A stretch of DNA of 64,000 nucleotides from Streptomyces caeruleatus (lineage in GTDB: Bacteria > Actinomycetota > Actinomycetes > Streptomycetales > Streptomycetaceae): positions 124,001 to 188,000 of the forward strand of contig NZ_KQ948938.1 in assembly GCF_001514235.1 (NCBI RefSeq). The letters are read 5' to 3'. The notes under the pieces were generated by a model. That model did no database searches. It was not told where the DNA came from and was given only the letters and a program-made list of their open reading frames with translations. Below are positions 8,341-16,672 of the stretch, piece after piece. Positions within the stretch are counted from its first letter, which is position 1, and each line of letters opens with the position of its first letter. Position numbers and translations under genes: made by a program.

Positions 8341-8565
8341 ATGCGCACCACCCCGGCAACTCCCGCCGAAGCCGACGCCTGGATCACTGTGCTCCGGCGG
8401 TACGGCCATCTCCACCGCGCCGAACCCGGCCCGGACGGCACCTGGACCGTCCAGCGAACCCCCGCCAGCACGCCTCGCACCCTGCACCACCCGGTCCTCG
8501 CGCTCGACTTCGTCACCGAGGTCCTCCGCGACATGCGCCGTACGAAGGCCCAGACGCCCCGATGA
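8341..8565 (+). CDS. Small hypothetical protein upstream of the mobilisation genes
   Basis: A 74-residue protein from ATG at 8341. The sequence is well behaved for coding (an alpha/beta pattern with WITVLRRYGHLHRAEPGPDGTWTV split over two strands) and ends in a basic tail. No family recognised. An ATG at 8562 overlaps its stop, so ribosomes could continue into the following frame, although that frame crosses the oriT-like hairpins. Confidence 0.6.
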   Translation: MRTTPATPAEADAWITVLRRYGHLHRAEPGPDGTWTVQRTPASTPRTLHHPVLALDFVTEVLRDMRRTKAQTPR

Positions 8566-8640
8566 CGTCCTCCGAGTCGCCCGAAACAACCTCTGACCTG
8601 CGGCAAGGTGACTGCCCGGCACGAAGCCGAGCAAGCTGTA

Positions 8641-8776
8641 CCTTCCGAAACTCCTCCGCCGCCACGGGCTGCGGAGGAGTTTCGGAAGGGCTTACCCCCG
8701 CCCCAGGAGCGGCGGGGGAGGCCCGGCACCAGGGGGTGCCGGGCTTGGAGGCTGCGACCGAGGGCGGATCGCAGCC
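8641..8776. other. Candidate origin of transfer (oriT): four consecutive hairpins
   Basis: Four perfect inverted repeats follow one another: a 19-bp arm at 8641-8659 with 8671-8689 (11-nt spacer); CCCCCGCC 8695-8702 with GGCGGGGG 8711-8718; GCCCGGCACC 8721-8730 with GGTGCCGGGC 8735-8744; and GGCTGCGA 8750-8757 with TCGCAGCC 8769-8776. They lie directly upstream of mobC and the relaxase gene, where MOB-type elements keep oriT. The nick site is probably at the 3' edge of the long repeat (around GGGCTTACCCCC), but this is a guess. Confidence 0.7.
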
Positions 8777-9185
8777 AGGAGGGGAACCGACCCCGCCCGC
8801 CGCACCGCGTACGCGACCTCGCCTGCGCCAGCGTGTGCACCGTGACCAAGTCCGCAGCGTCCGCCTAACCTCCGACGAACTCGCGCTGGTGAAGCGTGCG
8901 GCGGAAGCCGTCGGTCTGAAGACCGCCGGGTTCCTCGCCGACGCGGCGGTAGCGGTCGCCCAGGCTCAAGGAGGCCCCCAGCCATGGCTGTTGGACCAAC
9001 GCGGCCGGGTCGAAGAACTGATGGCCGCCAGCGCACAGCTCGCCCGCGTCGGCGGCAACCTCAACCAGGTGGCCCGCATCCTCAACTCCGGCGGTCAGGT
9101 GGAGTACGTGGACGCTGCGGTCGCCCGTGTCCTGCGGGTTGCTGACCGGGTCGAGGCCGCCGCGATCGAGATCGCGCGGCGCTGA
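8736..9185 (+). CDS. mobC: MobC-type relaxosome accessory protein
   Basis: The C-terminal half carries the MobC signature LARVGGNLNQVARILNSGG, preceded by a ribbon-helix-helix-like segment (VRSVRLTSDELALVKRAAEAVGL). Such proteins bind oriT and help the relaxase open the DNA. The frame is open back to ATG 8562, but the first 58 codons of that version run straight through the oriT hairpins and give unprotein-like sequence. GTG 8736 is therefore preferred (149 residues), and an even later start is possible. The gene ends 2 bp before the relaxase GTG. Confidence 0.75.
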   Translation: MPGLEAATEGGSQPGGEPTPPAAPRTRPRLRQRVHRDQVRSVRLTSDELALVKRAAEAVGLKTAGFLADAAVAVAQAQGGPQPWLLDQRGRVEELMAASAQLARVGGNLNQVARILNSGGQVEYVDAAVARVLRVADRVEAAAIEIARR

Positions 9186-9187
9186 CG

Positions 9188-10933
9188 GTGGTCCCCGACA
9201 TCTCCACCGGCAGTCGCACGTACGGACTCCTCAACTACCTCTACGGCCCCGGCCGCCGTGAAGAACACACCGATCCGCACCTCGTCGCATCCTGGATGCC
9301 CGAACTCGCCCCCGACCCCGGACGCGACCCGTCCGCCACGATCAAGCAACTCACCGACCGACTCGACCTCCCCGTCCTCGCCCTCCCGAAGGACCGGCGA
9401 CCGGCCCGGCACGTCTGGCACTGCCCCGTCCGCACCGCCCCCGGCGACCGCCACCTCACCGACGCCGAATGGGCCGAAGTCGCCCGCCGCATCGTCCACG
9501 CCACAGGCATCGCCGAATACGGCGACGACAAGGCCTGCCGGTGGATCGCCGTACGCCACGCCGACGACCACATCCACCTCGTCGCCACCCTCAAGCGCGA
9601 AGACGGACGCAGCCCCCGCCGCCACGAAGACGGCATCCGCGCCCAGGCCGAATGCCGCAAGATCGAGAAGGAGTTCGGCCTGCAGATCCTCAACGGCGGC
9701 GACCGCACCGCCGCCCAGCGCCCCACCAGCGCCGAACGCTCCAAAGCCGAACGAACCGGCCGGACCGAGACACCCCGCGAGACCCTGCGGGAGAGCGTCC
9801 GCCACGCCCTGGCCGGCGCCGCCAGCGAGGAGGAGTTCTTCCACCGCCTTGCCGAGGCCGGCCTGCGGGTCGAACAGCGCATCGCCCCATCCGGCGACAC
9901 CCTCGGATACAAGGTCGCCCTCCCCGGCGACCGCAACCGCGACGGCGAACCCATCTGGTTCTCCGGCTCCAAACTCGCCCCGGACCTCTCCCTCCCCAGG
10001 ATCCGCCAGCGCCTCGACGCCGGACGACCCGACGACGAACCCGTCACCGACCATGGCGACGAACGAGTACTTCCCCCAGCACGCGCCCGGCGCCAGGCAG
10101 TCCCGGCCGCCGAACGAGCGGCATCGATCCTCCACGAGGCCGACGACGAAGACTCTGCCGCCCAACTCGTCGGCGCCGGCGAACTCCTCGACGCCATCGC
10201 CCAGACCGCCCCGGCCTCCACACGCAAGGAACTCGTCGAGGCCGCCCGCGCCTTCGAACGCGCCACCCGCTCCCACGTCCGCGCCGAGCGGGCCGACAAC
10301 CGCGCTGTTCGCGCCGCCGCCCGCGGCATCATCCGCGCCGGCAACGCCCTCGGCAAAGGCGAAGACGGCGGCGCCACCGCGATGGTCCTGTCCACGATGG
10401 TCCTCGTCACCATCGCCGCCGCGCGCTGGCACTCCGCCCGCGGCCACGCCCAGCAGGCAGCCGCCGCGCAACGAGCCGCACAACACCTGCGCAGCGCCTA
10501 CCGATCGGCCGCCGCTGCCCCCATGAACACGATGCGCGAACACGGCCGGCGCCTCCCCGAACCCGTACGAGAGCGGTACGCCGGCACTCTCGAAACCGCC
10601 CTGCCCGACCAGGCCGACGCGATACGCCACGAACCCGGCTGGGACGCCCTCACCGCCACCCTGGACCAGGCCGAGCGCGCAGGACACGACCCCGACGCCC
10701 TGCTTCAGCAGGCCGTCGAATGGCGCGAACTGGAAACCGCCGACAGCGTCACCGACGTCCTCGTCTGGCGGCTACGACGCATCGCCAACCTGCCCGCCAC
10801 CATGGCGCCACCGCGCGCACGCACGGACACTCGCGCGGCGCAATCGCGCTCTCACCCATCTCCGCCACCGGCACCCGAGGTGCCGGCCGTGGCCCGCCGT
10901 GCGGACCCTCACCCCCGAGGACCAAGGCGCTGA
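9188..10933 (+). CDS. Relaxase (MOB-type mobilisation nuclease)
   Basis: This 581-residue protein begins at GTG 2 bp after mobC. The N-terminal relaxase domain contains tyrosines at 12, 17 and 19 (YGLLNYLYG) and the metal-binding histidine triad H124, H128 and H130 in AVRHADDHIHLVATL, matching the motif III of relaxase/mobilization nuclease families. It should nick oriT, stay attached to the 5' end and pilot the strand into the secretion channel. A long helical C-terminal region follows. The last 35 residues (RAAQSRSHP... ending PRGPRR) weakly resemble the C-terminal tails shared by cargo proteins at 17-31 kb, which may be a secretion signal. Confidence 0.85.
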   Translation: MVPDISTGSRTYGLLNYLYGPGRREEHTDPHLVASWMPELAPDPGRDPSATIKQLTDRLDLPVLALPKDRRPARHVWHCPVRTAPGDRHLTDAEWAEVARRIVHATGIAEYGDDKACRWIAVRHADDHIHLVATLKREDGRSPRRHEDGIRAQAECRKIEKEFGLQILNGGDRTAAQRPTSAERSKAERTGRTETPRETLRESVRHALAGAASEEEFFHRLAEAGLRVEQRIAPSGDTLGYKVALPGDRNRDGEPIWFSGSKLAPDLSLPRIRQRLDAGRPDDEPVTDHGDERVLPPARARRQAVPAAERAASILHEADDEDSAAQLVGAGELLDAIAQTAPASTRKELVEAARAFERATRSHVRAERADNRAVRAAARGIIRAGNALGKGEDGGATAMVLSTMVLVTIAAARWHSARGHAQQAAAAQRAAQHLRSAYRSAAAAPMNTMREHGRRLPEPVRERYAGTLETALPDQADAIRHEPGWDALTATLDQAERAGHDPDALLQQAVEWRELETADSVTDVLVWRLRRIANLPATMAPPRARTDTRAAQSRSHPSPPPAPEVPAVARRADPHPRGPRR

Positions 10934-11000
10934 GCAGCGCAAAGAGCTGGACATCGACGGCCGGCGCCTGTTAGGGCTGATTGATATGGAGAAGGAGACA

Positions 11001-11393
11001 ATGCAGATACTCGACGAAGGCCTCCCCCCTCAGAGAACCGTTCTGCCGGAGACGGCCCTCGGCGACGACCCCCTGCGGCGCCTCCAGGAGGAGATGCAAC
11101 TCGGCGACGGCAGCATCGGCCTCCGCGCCACCACCCACCCCGAGGAAATCGTCATCACCGGGATTCCGGTGATGTGCCCGCGGTGCGGCGCCCGGCGCGA
11201 CTGGATGGTCATCTGCGACCGCAACGAGATCAGCATCCGCTGCCGCTGCGCACACCAGTGGGTCGAGCGCGAACTGACCCGCGCGGACTACGAGGCGATG
11301 ATCGACGCCGGAGGGCAGGACTACCCGAGCTTGGAGGCAGCGGCCCAGGCCGCGGGCTACGACGGCATGTTCGCCGGCGTCTACGTGGACTGA
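11001..11393 (+). CDS. Small protein with C-x2-C ... C-x-C zinc-ribbon-like motif
   Basis: ATG at 11001 has AAGGAG 7 nt upstream; the in-frame ATG at 10986 lacks such a site. The product is 130 residues. CPRCGARRDWMVICD followed by RCRCAHQWVEREL places cysteines as expected for a zinc ribbon. The rest is acidic and helical. Function unknown; a nucleic-acid-binding accessory role in transfer is possible from position, 68 bp after the relaxase gene. Confidence 0.65.
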   Translation: MQILDEGLPPQRTVLPETALGDDPLRRLQEEMQLGDGSIGLRATTHPEEIVITGIPVMCPRCGARRDWMVICDRNEISIRCRCAHQWVERELTRADYEAMIDAGGQDYPSLEAAAQAAGYDGMFAGVYVD

Positions 11394-11596
11394 CGAGTGG
11401 AATCGTCTGTGAAGCATTGCCCGGAGCCCGACCCTGCCGTGTGCCATCGCTGACCTCGACTGTCGGGTCGGCATGGGGTGGCATGTATGTCTCGCTCGGT
11501 CCCGGAAAGCCTTCGTAGATCGTCATACGTCAAATACCCTGATCGCGCGCGTTGTTGACGTGGTGCATGGTGAAGTCGGCGAGATTAGGGGGCGCA

Positions 11597-14350
11597 GTGG
11601 CGGCGGTGTTCGTCGACCGTGAGGACAGCCTGGACGTGATCGGGAGCGTCGCGAGGAGGCTGGAAGAGGGCACCAGCAGCGTCCTGGTCGTCGAGGGCGA
11701 CTCGGGCATGGGCAAGACCTCCCTACTGGCCGAGGTATGTCGCAGGTCGTCCGGCGGAGCCTGCCGTGTGGTGCTGGTCAGTTGTGTGCCAGGACTTGGC
11801 AGGGGTGGCGAGTACGGACCGTTCCTCGACGCCCTCGCGGGACTGAGCTCAGCCCCGCGTGCGGGGAAGCGCAGGTCAAGGTGGGCCCGCGCGCTGGGAC
11901 GAGGAGCCGTCTCCGCCGCGCCGGCGTTGGTCTCCCTCGCGATCCCCGGAATCGGCGGCGTGGTCGACGCGGGAACCGTGGCGGTCAAGTCAGCCCTCGC
12001 CACCGGGTCCCTTCCGGCGGACAGCCTGGGCTCGGTGCGGACCATCATGGCCCACCAGATCAGCGAGGCGTTGTTGACGGAGGCGCGCGATGGCGCACCG
12101 CTTCTGCTGCTGATCGATGACATCCAGTTGCTCGACGAGGGGAGCCGTGAACTCCTGCACCTACTGCTGCGCAAGCTCGAAGGCGAGCCGCTCAGCCTGG
12201 TGCTGGGCCTCGGCTCCTACACGTCGACGACAGCGAGTGGCGCGGAGATGGAGCAACTGCTCCACACCTGGGAGACGAGGCACAACCTGCTGATCGCCCG
12301 CCACCGGATCGGGGCCCTGCCGGACTGGGCTGTCGGTGACCTTGTCTCGGCCAGGCTGGAGGGTCAGGACGTTCCCGTCGGCTTCGCCGAGCAGGTGCAT
12401 TCGGTGACCGGTGGGCGCCCCGTCTTCGTGGACCAGATACTGAAGCTGTGGCGCCCCGGTTACGGGACGGACGTACCGCTGCCAGACGAACTGCCGCACG
12501 CGGTGCGGGAACGGTTCCGGGGTATCGACCCCGAAGCCCAGGAATTGCTCGTCCTCGGGGCCACCGCCGGCCGGTTCTTCTTCTCCCACACGCTCGCCGA
12601 AGTGACAGGGATGCCCCAGATCCGCGTTCAGGATCTGCTGCACGGCGTAGCGCGCGACCACGGACTGGTGCGCGAACGGCGCCGTGCGGACATGCCCCGC
12701 TGGGCGGACGCACTGCACACCGACTGGTACGACTTCGAGCACCGAGCGCTCCAGTGGTGCATTCGTCAAGGACATCAGGACGAGGGGGCGCGGCTGCTGA
12801 GGCACGCACAGGTGGCCGATGCCTTGGAGAGACTGCCGCGGGCCGGCGAGGATCTTCCGCGCGAGCTCCGCGTCATGGTCGCCGAACACCTGCGTGCGGC
12901 CGGGCCCTCCCGCGCTGCCGCGAGCGCCGGCGCCCACTACCGGCTCGCCCGATCCGTGGCCGTGGACGAGCTGGCGTTCGTCCAAGCCGAAAAGTACTGC
13001 CGGACGGCCCTCGACTCGGCCCGGCAACTTCCCCTCGGAGACGCGGAACGCGACCGTCTGCTGGTGGAGGCGGCCGAACTGCTGCTGAGCCTCACCGAGG
13101 TGCGCTGGAAAGGCAACGGGAGCGAAGCGGAGTCTCCCAGCATCGACACGCTCGCGGCCGAGGCCGAGGAATCGGCCCGCCGCCTTGGTGACCCGCTGCT
13201 GATGGCCCGCACCGCGCTGCTGCGCGGGAAGACCCTGCTGGCGGTGCACGGTCTCGATCCCTCGCTGGAGAAACACCAGGAGGCGGTCGCTCTCGCCCGT
13301 GAGTGCGGTCCGGAGGGCACCGAAGTGCTCTACGTGGCGCTGGTCGAGTACGGCCGCCAGCTGCCCAAGCGCGACCTGGAAGCCGGCCTGAGAGTGTTGT
13401 TCGAGGCCGAGGAGCTGTACGCCTCCGCCGCCGAACTCGGCGATGTCGCGAGCCCGCTGCTCCAGCACGCACGCAACCTCAACGAGATGCAGATCGGCGT
13501 CAACCTCTTCGACGCAAGCCGCTTCGACGAAGCCCTGCAACGGCTGCTGCGCTGCGTCGAGCGGTTGAGCGGTGAGGCGATGCGCGGCGAACTGCCCATA
13601 GCGTTGAACTACCTTGCCCAACTCCATATCGCCATGGGCGACATGGAGGAGGCGGAGGCCGCGCTGGCCAGGGCGCTGGCCTTCGAGGAGGAGTACCAGG
13701 AGGAGCGCCAGAGCATCAGCGGCTGGCACGCGTACAACAACGCGCTCCTGGCCCTGATTGCCTCCCGCACACCTGAGCGCGCTCCGGAGGCGCTGGAGCG
13801 TATCCAGGCAGCATGGCTGGAGACGCAGGAGACGTGGCTGGTCAACCTCGTGCCCATCGTCCGCAACCTGTACGTGGACGTGCTCTTGGCCTTGGGGGAG
13901 GACTCCAGGCTGGCGCTCCAGCTGATCAGGGACACCCTTGTCGAGACCGAGACCACGAAGATGGAGCGCAGCCGCATCGCCGCGTTCTGCCTGCGCAGCC
14001 GTCTCCGGCTCGCGGAGGGCAATACCCGGAGCGCGGTGGAGGACGCCAGGGCGGCGTACGCGATCCTCGAAGAGCGGGGTGCGATGCCCGCCCTGCGTAC
14101 GGAAGAAGTGCTGTACGACGTCTCGCGCGCCCTGGCCGCCGACGGCGCCGACGAGGAGGCCGCCGACCTGCTGGAGCGGGCTCGTGCCGAGGTACGCCGC
14201 AAGGCGGACAGCATCGGCGACCCGCGTCGGCGGGCACACTTCCTGAACGCCGTACCGCTCAACCAGGTCCTGTTCGCGGACGTGCCGTCGGAATCCGGCG
14301 GGATCGCGGTTACAGTGCGGGACCAGGGTGATGCGCAGACGCAGGAGTAG
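11597..14350 (+). CDS. STAND-like AAA ATPase with helical (TPR-like) repeats
   Basis: GTG at 11597 with AGGGGG 7 nt upstream gives about 917 residues; starts at 11552 or 11567 are possible but lack a ribosome site. The protein opens with FVDRED, the usual entry to an AAA_16-type NTPase. Walker A GDSGMGKTS follows (about 34-42), then Walker B LLLLIDDIQLLD (about 168-179). From about residue 440 to the end it is made of helical repeats of TPR type. Proteins of this plan act as signal-transducing switches, as transcription activators or NLR-like immune sensors. No C-terminal HTH is visible, which argues against a LuxR/LAL regulator. It is followed after 17 bp by a QueD-like gene. Confidence 0.75.
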   Translation: MAAVFVDREDSLDVIGSVARRLEEGTSSVLVVEGDSGMGKTSLLAEVCRRSSGGACRVVLVSCVPGLGRGGEYGPFLDALAGLSSAPRAGKRRSRWARALGRGAVSAAPALVSLAIPGIGGVVDAGTVAVKSALATGSLPADSLGSVRTIMAHQISEALLTEARDGAPLLLLIDDIQLLDEGSRELLHLLLRKLEGEPLSLVLGLGSYTSTTASGAEMEQLLHTWETRHNLLIARHRIGALPDWAVGDLVSARLEGQDVPVGFAEQVHSVTGGRPVFVDQILKLWRPGYGTDVPLPDELPHAVRERFRGIDPEAQELLVLGATAGRFFFSHTLAEVTGMPQIRVQDLLHGVARDHGLVRERRRADMPRWADALHTDWYDFEHRALQWCIRQGHQDEGARLLRHAQVADALERLPRAGEDLPRELRVMVAEHLRAAGPSRAAASAGAHYRLARSVAVDELAFVQAEKYCRTALDSARQLPLGDAERDRLLVEAAELLLSLTEVRWKGNGSEAESPSIDTLAAEAEESARRLGDPLLMARTALLRGKTLLAVHGLDPSLEKHQEAVALARECGPEGTEVLYVALVEYGRQLPKRDLEAGLRVLFEAEELYASAAELGDVASPLLQHARNLNEMQIGVNLFDASRFDEALQRLLRCVERLSGEAMRGELPIALNYLAQLHIAMGDMEEAEAALARALAFEEEYQEERQSISGWHAYNNALLALIASRTPERAPEALERIQAAWLETQETWLVNLVPIVRNLYVDVLLALGEDSRLALQLIRDTLVETETTKMERSRIAAFCLRSRLRLAEGNTRSAVEDARAAYAILEERGAMPALRTEEVLYDVSRALAADGADEEAADLLERARAEVRRKADSIGDPRRRAHFLNAVPLNQVLFADVPSESGGIAVTVRDQGDAQTQE

Positions 14351-14367
14351 AGGGGGAGGCGGAAACC

Positions 14368-14733
14368 GTGTTCACGATAACCAAGGAGTTCCACTTCTCC
14401 GCGAGCCACGTGCTCGACCAGCTGCCTGCGTGGCACCCCTGCGCACGCATGCACGGCCACAACTACATCGTGGTGCTCGAACTGTCTGCCGAGGACGATG
14501 CGCTGACCCCCGCGGGATTCGTGCGGGACTACAGGGAACTCGACGCGTTCAAGAAGTGGATGGACGACACCCTCGATCACCGGCACCTCAATGAAGCGAT
14601 GGGGGGGGGTGCCTCCCCCTCGGCGGAGAATCTCGCCAAGTGGATCTTCGACAGGTGGCGTGACGAGGTACCTGAACTCACGGCGGTGAAGGTGTCGGAG
14701 ACACCCAAGACGTGGGCGGTCTACCGGCCGTAG
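14368..14733 (+). CDS. QueD-like 6-carboxytetrahydropterin synthase / PTPS family
   Basis: This 121-residue protein starts at GTG with GGGGAGGCGG upstream. It has all key residues of the PTPS/QueD fold. Zinc ligands are H14 (FSASH), H29 and H31 (RMHGHNY), catalytic C25 is in HPCARMHGH, and LDHRHLNE is near residue 77. Length is normal for QueD. The family makes 6-carboxytetrahydropterin from dihydroneopterin triphosphate for 7-deazaguanine synthesis. No QueC, QueE, FolE or DpdA-type partner is encoded in the window, so its product or role here is unclear. Coupling to the STAND-like ATPase suggests a two-gene unit. A run of nine G residues (14601-14609) lies inside the reading frame. Confidence 0.85.
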   Translation: MFTITKEFHFSASHVLDQLPAWHPCARMHGHNYIVVLELSAEDDALTPAGFVRDYRELDAFKKWMDDTLDHRHLNEAMGGGASPSAENLAKWIFDRWRDEVPELTAVKVSETPKTWAVYRP

Positions 14734-14846
14734 CGGCGACTTTCCTGCTTCGAACGGTTCCGGGGCTACTCGCAGACGCCACCAGATCTCCGCACACTCG
14801 GGGTCACCTTCGCGACCGGGGAGAGCCGGGCCGCTGACCGCCAGCA

Positions 14847-14877
14847 GAGGGTTGCCCCGGCTCTCGGGGCAACCCTC
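14847..14877. terminator. Bidirectional hairpin terminator
   Basis: A perfect 12-bp stem (14847-14858 with 14866-14877, arms GAGGGTTGCCCC and GGGGCAACCCTC) with a 7-nt loop. It lies between the plus-strand QueD gene and the minus-strand cargo operon, where it can stop both transcripts. Confidence 0.85.
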
Positions 14878-14898
14878 GGTACTTGAAGCGGGTGACCG

Positions 14899-15318
14899 TC
14901 AGTTGGCAGCCAGGTGGTTGGCGAGGTGCAGCGCGTCCGTGGCCACGGACAGGGCGGCGTGCAGGCCGGTGACCTCCAGCAACGTGGGGTGCACCACCGG
15001 AGTCCAGTCGCCGAGGAGACCAGGCCAGTTGGCGAGCAGGACCTCCGTCGCAGCCAGACCGAGGCGAGCGGTCACATTCATTCCGCCCTGGAGGTCGGAT
15101 TCCCAGCTCAGCAGGATGGAGCCGGGGCGGAGCGGAGCAGCCGCAGTGTCAGTCATCCAAACCGTGTGGATCGGCTGCGTGGGTAGCGGGGGGATAGAGC
15201 GCAGAAGGGCGCCGCGGACGGATCGGGGCATGGGGTGGTGGACCAGGTCACCGAGGAACAGACGCTCCGAGGAGTTGACCGGCGACGCGGTCGGCCGGGT
15301 GATGTGGCGGCAGGTCAT
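14899..15318 (-). CDS. Hypothetical protein (last gene of a small minus-strand operon)
   Basis: A 139-residue protein whose ATG overlaps the upstream stop (ATGA). It has a beta-rich N-terminal half (HTVWMTDTAAAPLRPGSILL) and a helical C-terminus (LLEVTGLHAALSVATDALHLANHLAAN). No domain recognised. Co-expression with the two genes upstream is implied by the overlap. It lacks the R-x-R C-terminal tail of the larger cargo proteins. Confidence 0.6.
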   Translation of the reverse strand: MTCRHITRPTASPVNSSERLFLGDLVHHPMPRSVRGALLRSIPPLPTQPIHTVWMTDTAAAPLRPGSILLSWESDLQGGMNVTARLGLAATEVLLANWPGLLGDWTPVVHPTLLEVTGLHAALSVATDALHLANHLAAN

Positions 15319-15539
15319 ACGTTGGACCAGTTCAGCTGGTCGCGGACCGCAGGCGGGAGGACGCCCTCCTGCCCGTTCTCCGCGATGTAGACAGCTCCGT
15401 CCGATCCCGTGATCTCCACGATGGGGCCGATGCGGTGGGCGTACGGCCAGTCCGGGTTGATGGCGAAGTACACGGGTAGATCGGGATCCACGGTCTGAAG
15501 CTGGCGAATCAGGTGGCCAACTGTGATCACGTGGGGCAA
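15315..15539 (-). CDS. Small hypothetical protein (about 74 aa)
   Basis: TTG at 15539 is chosen because AGGAGG lies 5 nt upstream; a GTG three codons later is the alternative. The protein begins LPHVITVGHLIRQLQTVDPDLPVYFAINPD. Its first part resembles the short phage/plasmid proteins that read 'tvgeLi..L...dpdlpV'. Function unknown. The stop overlaps the next ATG. Confidence 0.6.
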   Translation of the reverse strand: MPHVITVGHLIRQLQTVDPDLPVYFAINPDWPYAHRIGPIVEITGSDGAVYIAENGQEGVLPPAVRDQLNWSNV

Positions 15540-15594
15540 GGCAACCTCCTGGCTGGGGAGAAGTGAAGTACTCGGGTGACGGTTGTCGCCTGCG

Positions 15595-15987
15595 TCAGAT
15601 GCAGGTGCAGTAGTGGGTGGGGGAGGCGATGAGGGCACCGAGGAAGCCGGCGACGGCCTGTGCCGGAGTGTCCGGTCCGACGGTCTGACGCCAGGCTGCA
15701 GAACCGTCCTTGTCCGTGACGTGGATGTGCCACAGTTCGCCGCGCGCCGCTTCCCGGCTCTCGGGGAGGAAACCCACATACACGCGTCGGTCGGGGCTGG
15801 AGCAGTGGACGTTGCAGTCCAGGTCGGCGACGACATCCCATCCCTGGTCCTTGAGCAGGTCGGTCACGGGTCGGGCGCAGTGGCATTCGAGCAGCCACTC
15901 ACGCTCGCTGAGGGCGGGCGGAGGAAGCTCGGCGAGAGGCCGGAACGGGGTGGTGGCGGTGAGCGTCACGAGCAGAGAACCCTTCAT
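15595..15987 (-). CDS. DUF317-like small protein
   Basis: A 130-residue protein from ATG 15987. The segment CSSPDRRVYVGFLPES, then LWHIHVTDKDGSAAW and DTPAQAVAGFLGALIAS, has the rhythm of a single DUF317 repeat (SPDxR-x-FLPE, then W-x-x-x-x, then TP-x-x-x-x-x-F). DUF317 is an actinobacterial domain of unknown function frequent near conjugation genes. Two longer DUF317 genes follow at 17-18.8 kb. It lacks the shared C-terminal basic tail. Confidence 0.55.
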   Translation of the reverse strand: MKGSLLVTLTATTPFRPLAELPPPALSEREWLLECHCARPVTDLLKDQGWDVVADLDCNVHCSSPDRRVYVGFLPESREAARGELWHIHVTDKDGSAAWRQTVGPDTPAQAVAGFLGALIASPTHYCTCI

Positions 15988-16197
15988 TGACCTGCGGTTT
16001 TTCCGGGCTCCCGTACGTTGACATGGTCTCGGGTGAGGTCTCCAGTCGTTGCCCGAGGTGGGCGTCTGCCGTGGGCGAACTGGCCGCAGCCACGACGGGT
16101 GATGTCCGGCCAATGCGGAATGAACCGGCCGCAGTTTCAGCTGGTGTGGGAGCGACCGTTCATGGAGGCGAGGGGAAGTAAGGGGGGAGGAGCTGGT

Positions 16198-16353
16198 TTG
16201 GGCAGCGAGGAGATCCGTGTCCGTGACGAGGCTGTCGACGATGCCGAAGCGGCGCCGTTGGGCCGGTCTCGAATGGCTGATGGGCGGCGGGTCGAGCTGA
16301 GCGTCGAGGAACTGGTACGGCTGGTGGATGCCGAGGCCGACGGACCGCTCTGA
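16198..16353 (+). CDS. Possible small protein (about 51 aa)
   Basis: A TTG at 16198 has GGAGGAG 8 nt upstream and opens an acidic 51-residue reading frame (GSEEIRVRDEAVDDAE, then ADGRRVELSVEELVRLVDAEADG). The helix near the end looks like real coding sequence. It is too short to classify and could be spurious, but it precedes two better-supported plus-strand genes. Confidence 0.35.
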   Translation: MGSEEIRVRDEAVDDAEAAPLGRSRMADGRRVELSVEELVRLVDAEADGPL

Positions 16354-16471
16354 GCGCGTGCGGAGGGCCGGGCCCCGGGGGTCGCTCGAACGCACGAATC
16401 GCACATCTCCTGCGCGTCTTGCTGGACCCGCTATCGGGCGATGCTTGGCCTGTACGAAGGCAGGAGATGTG

Positions 16472-16672
16472 ATGACCAAGGAAGAGCGCCACGCGATCCT
16501 CACCCCGGCAGAGATCGCGGATGCCCGTGCCCAGGCCGACCGTGCGATCCGCACCGTGGGCATTCCCCCTGAGCTGATCGCCCAGCTCAGACCGATCCTT
16601 GCCCCTGCTGCTAAAGCCCTCGCAGCAGAGCAAGCTGAGCGTGAACGGCTGGCTAGAACGGGGGCGGCATGA
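16472..16672 (+). CDS. Small helical protein, coupled to HTH gene
   Basis: A 66-residue helical protein from ATG 16472, with CAGGAG upstream. Its sequence (TKEERHAILTPAEIADARAQADRAI) is rich in Ala, Glu and Arg, and the stop overlaps the ATG of the next gene (ATGA). A partner for the downstream DNA-binding protein is the simplest reading. Function unknown. Confidence 0.6.
   Translation: MTKEERHAILTPAEIADARAQADRAIRTVGIPPELIAQLRPILAPAAKALAAEQAERERLARTGAA

Noticed and set aside
7327..8634. 435-residue minus-strand frame over the DUF2637 gene
   Set aside because: Antisense of a coupled gene with clear membrane helices; arginine/glycine-rich shadow that also runs through the terminator hairpin.
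9095..10687. 530-residue glycine-rich minus-strand frame opposite the relaxase
   Set aside because: Antisense shadow: very long Gly/Ala runs, no conserved motif, and the plus strand has the relaxase histidine triad.
12161..14239. 692-residue minus-strand frame opposite the STAND-like ATPase gene
   Set aside because: It is the antisense of a well-supported gene; composition (His/Gln/Arg-rich, no motifs) is that of a high-GC shadow.
11597..14350. LuxR/LAL-type transcription regulator
   Set aside because: The ATPase-plus-helical-repeat layout fits, but no C-terminal LuxR helix-turn-helix is seen.
14368..14733. Part of a DNA 7-deazaguanine (Dpd) modification cluster
   Set aside because: No DpdA, QueC, QueE or FolE homologue in the window; only QueD is present.
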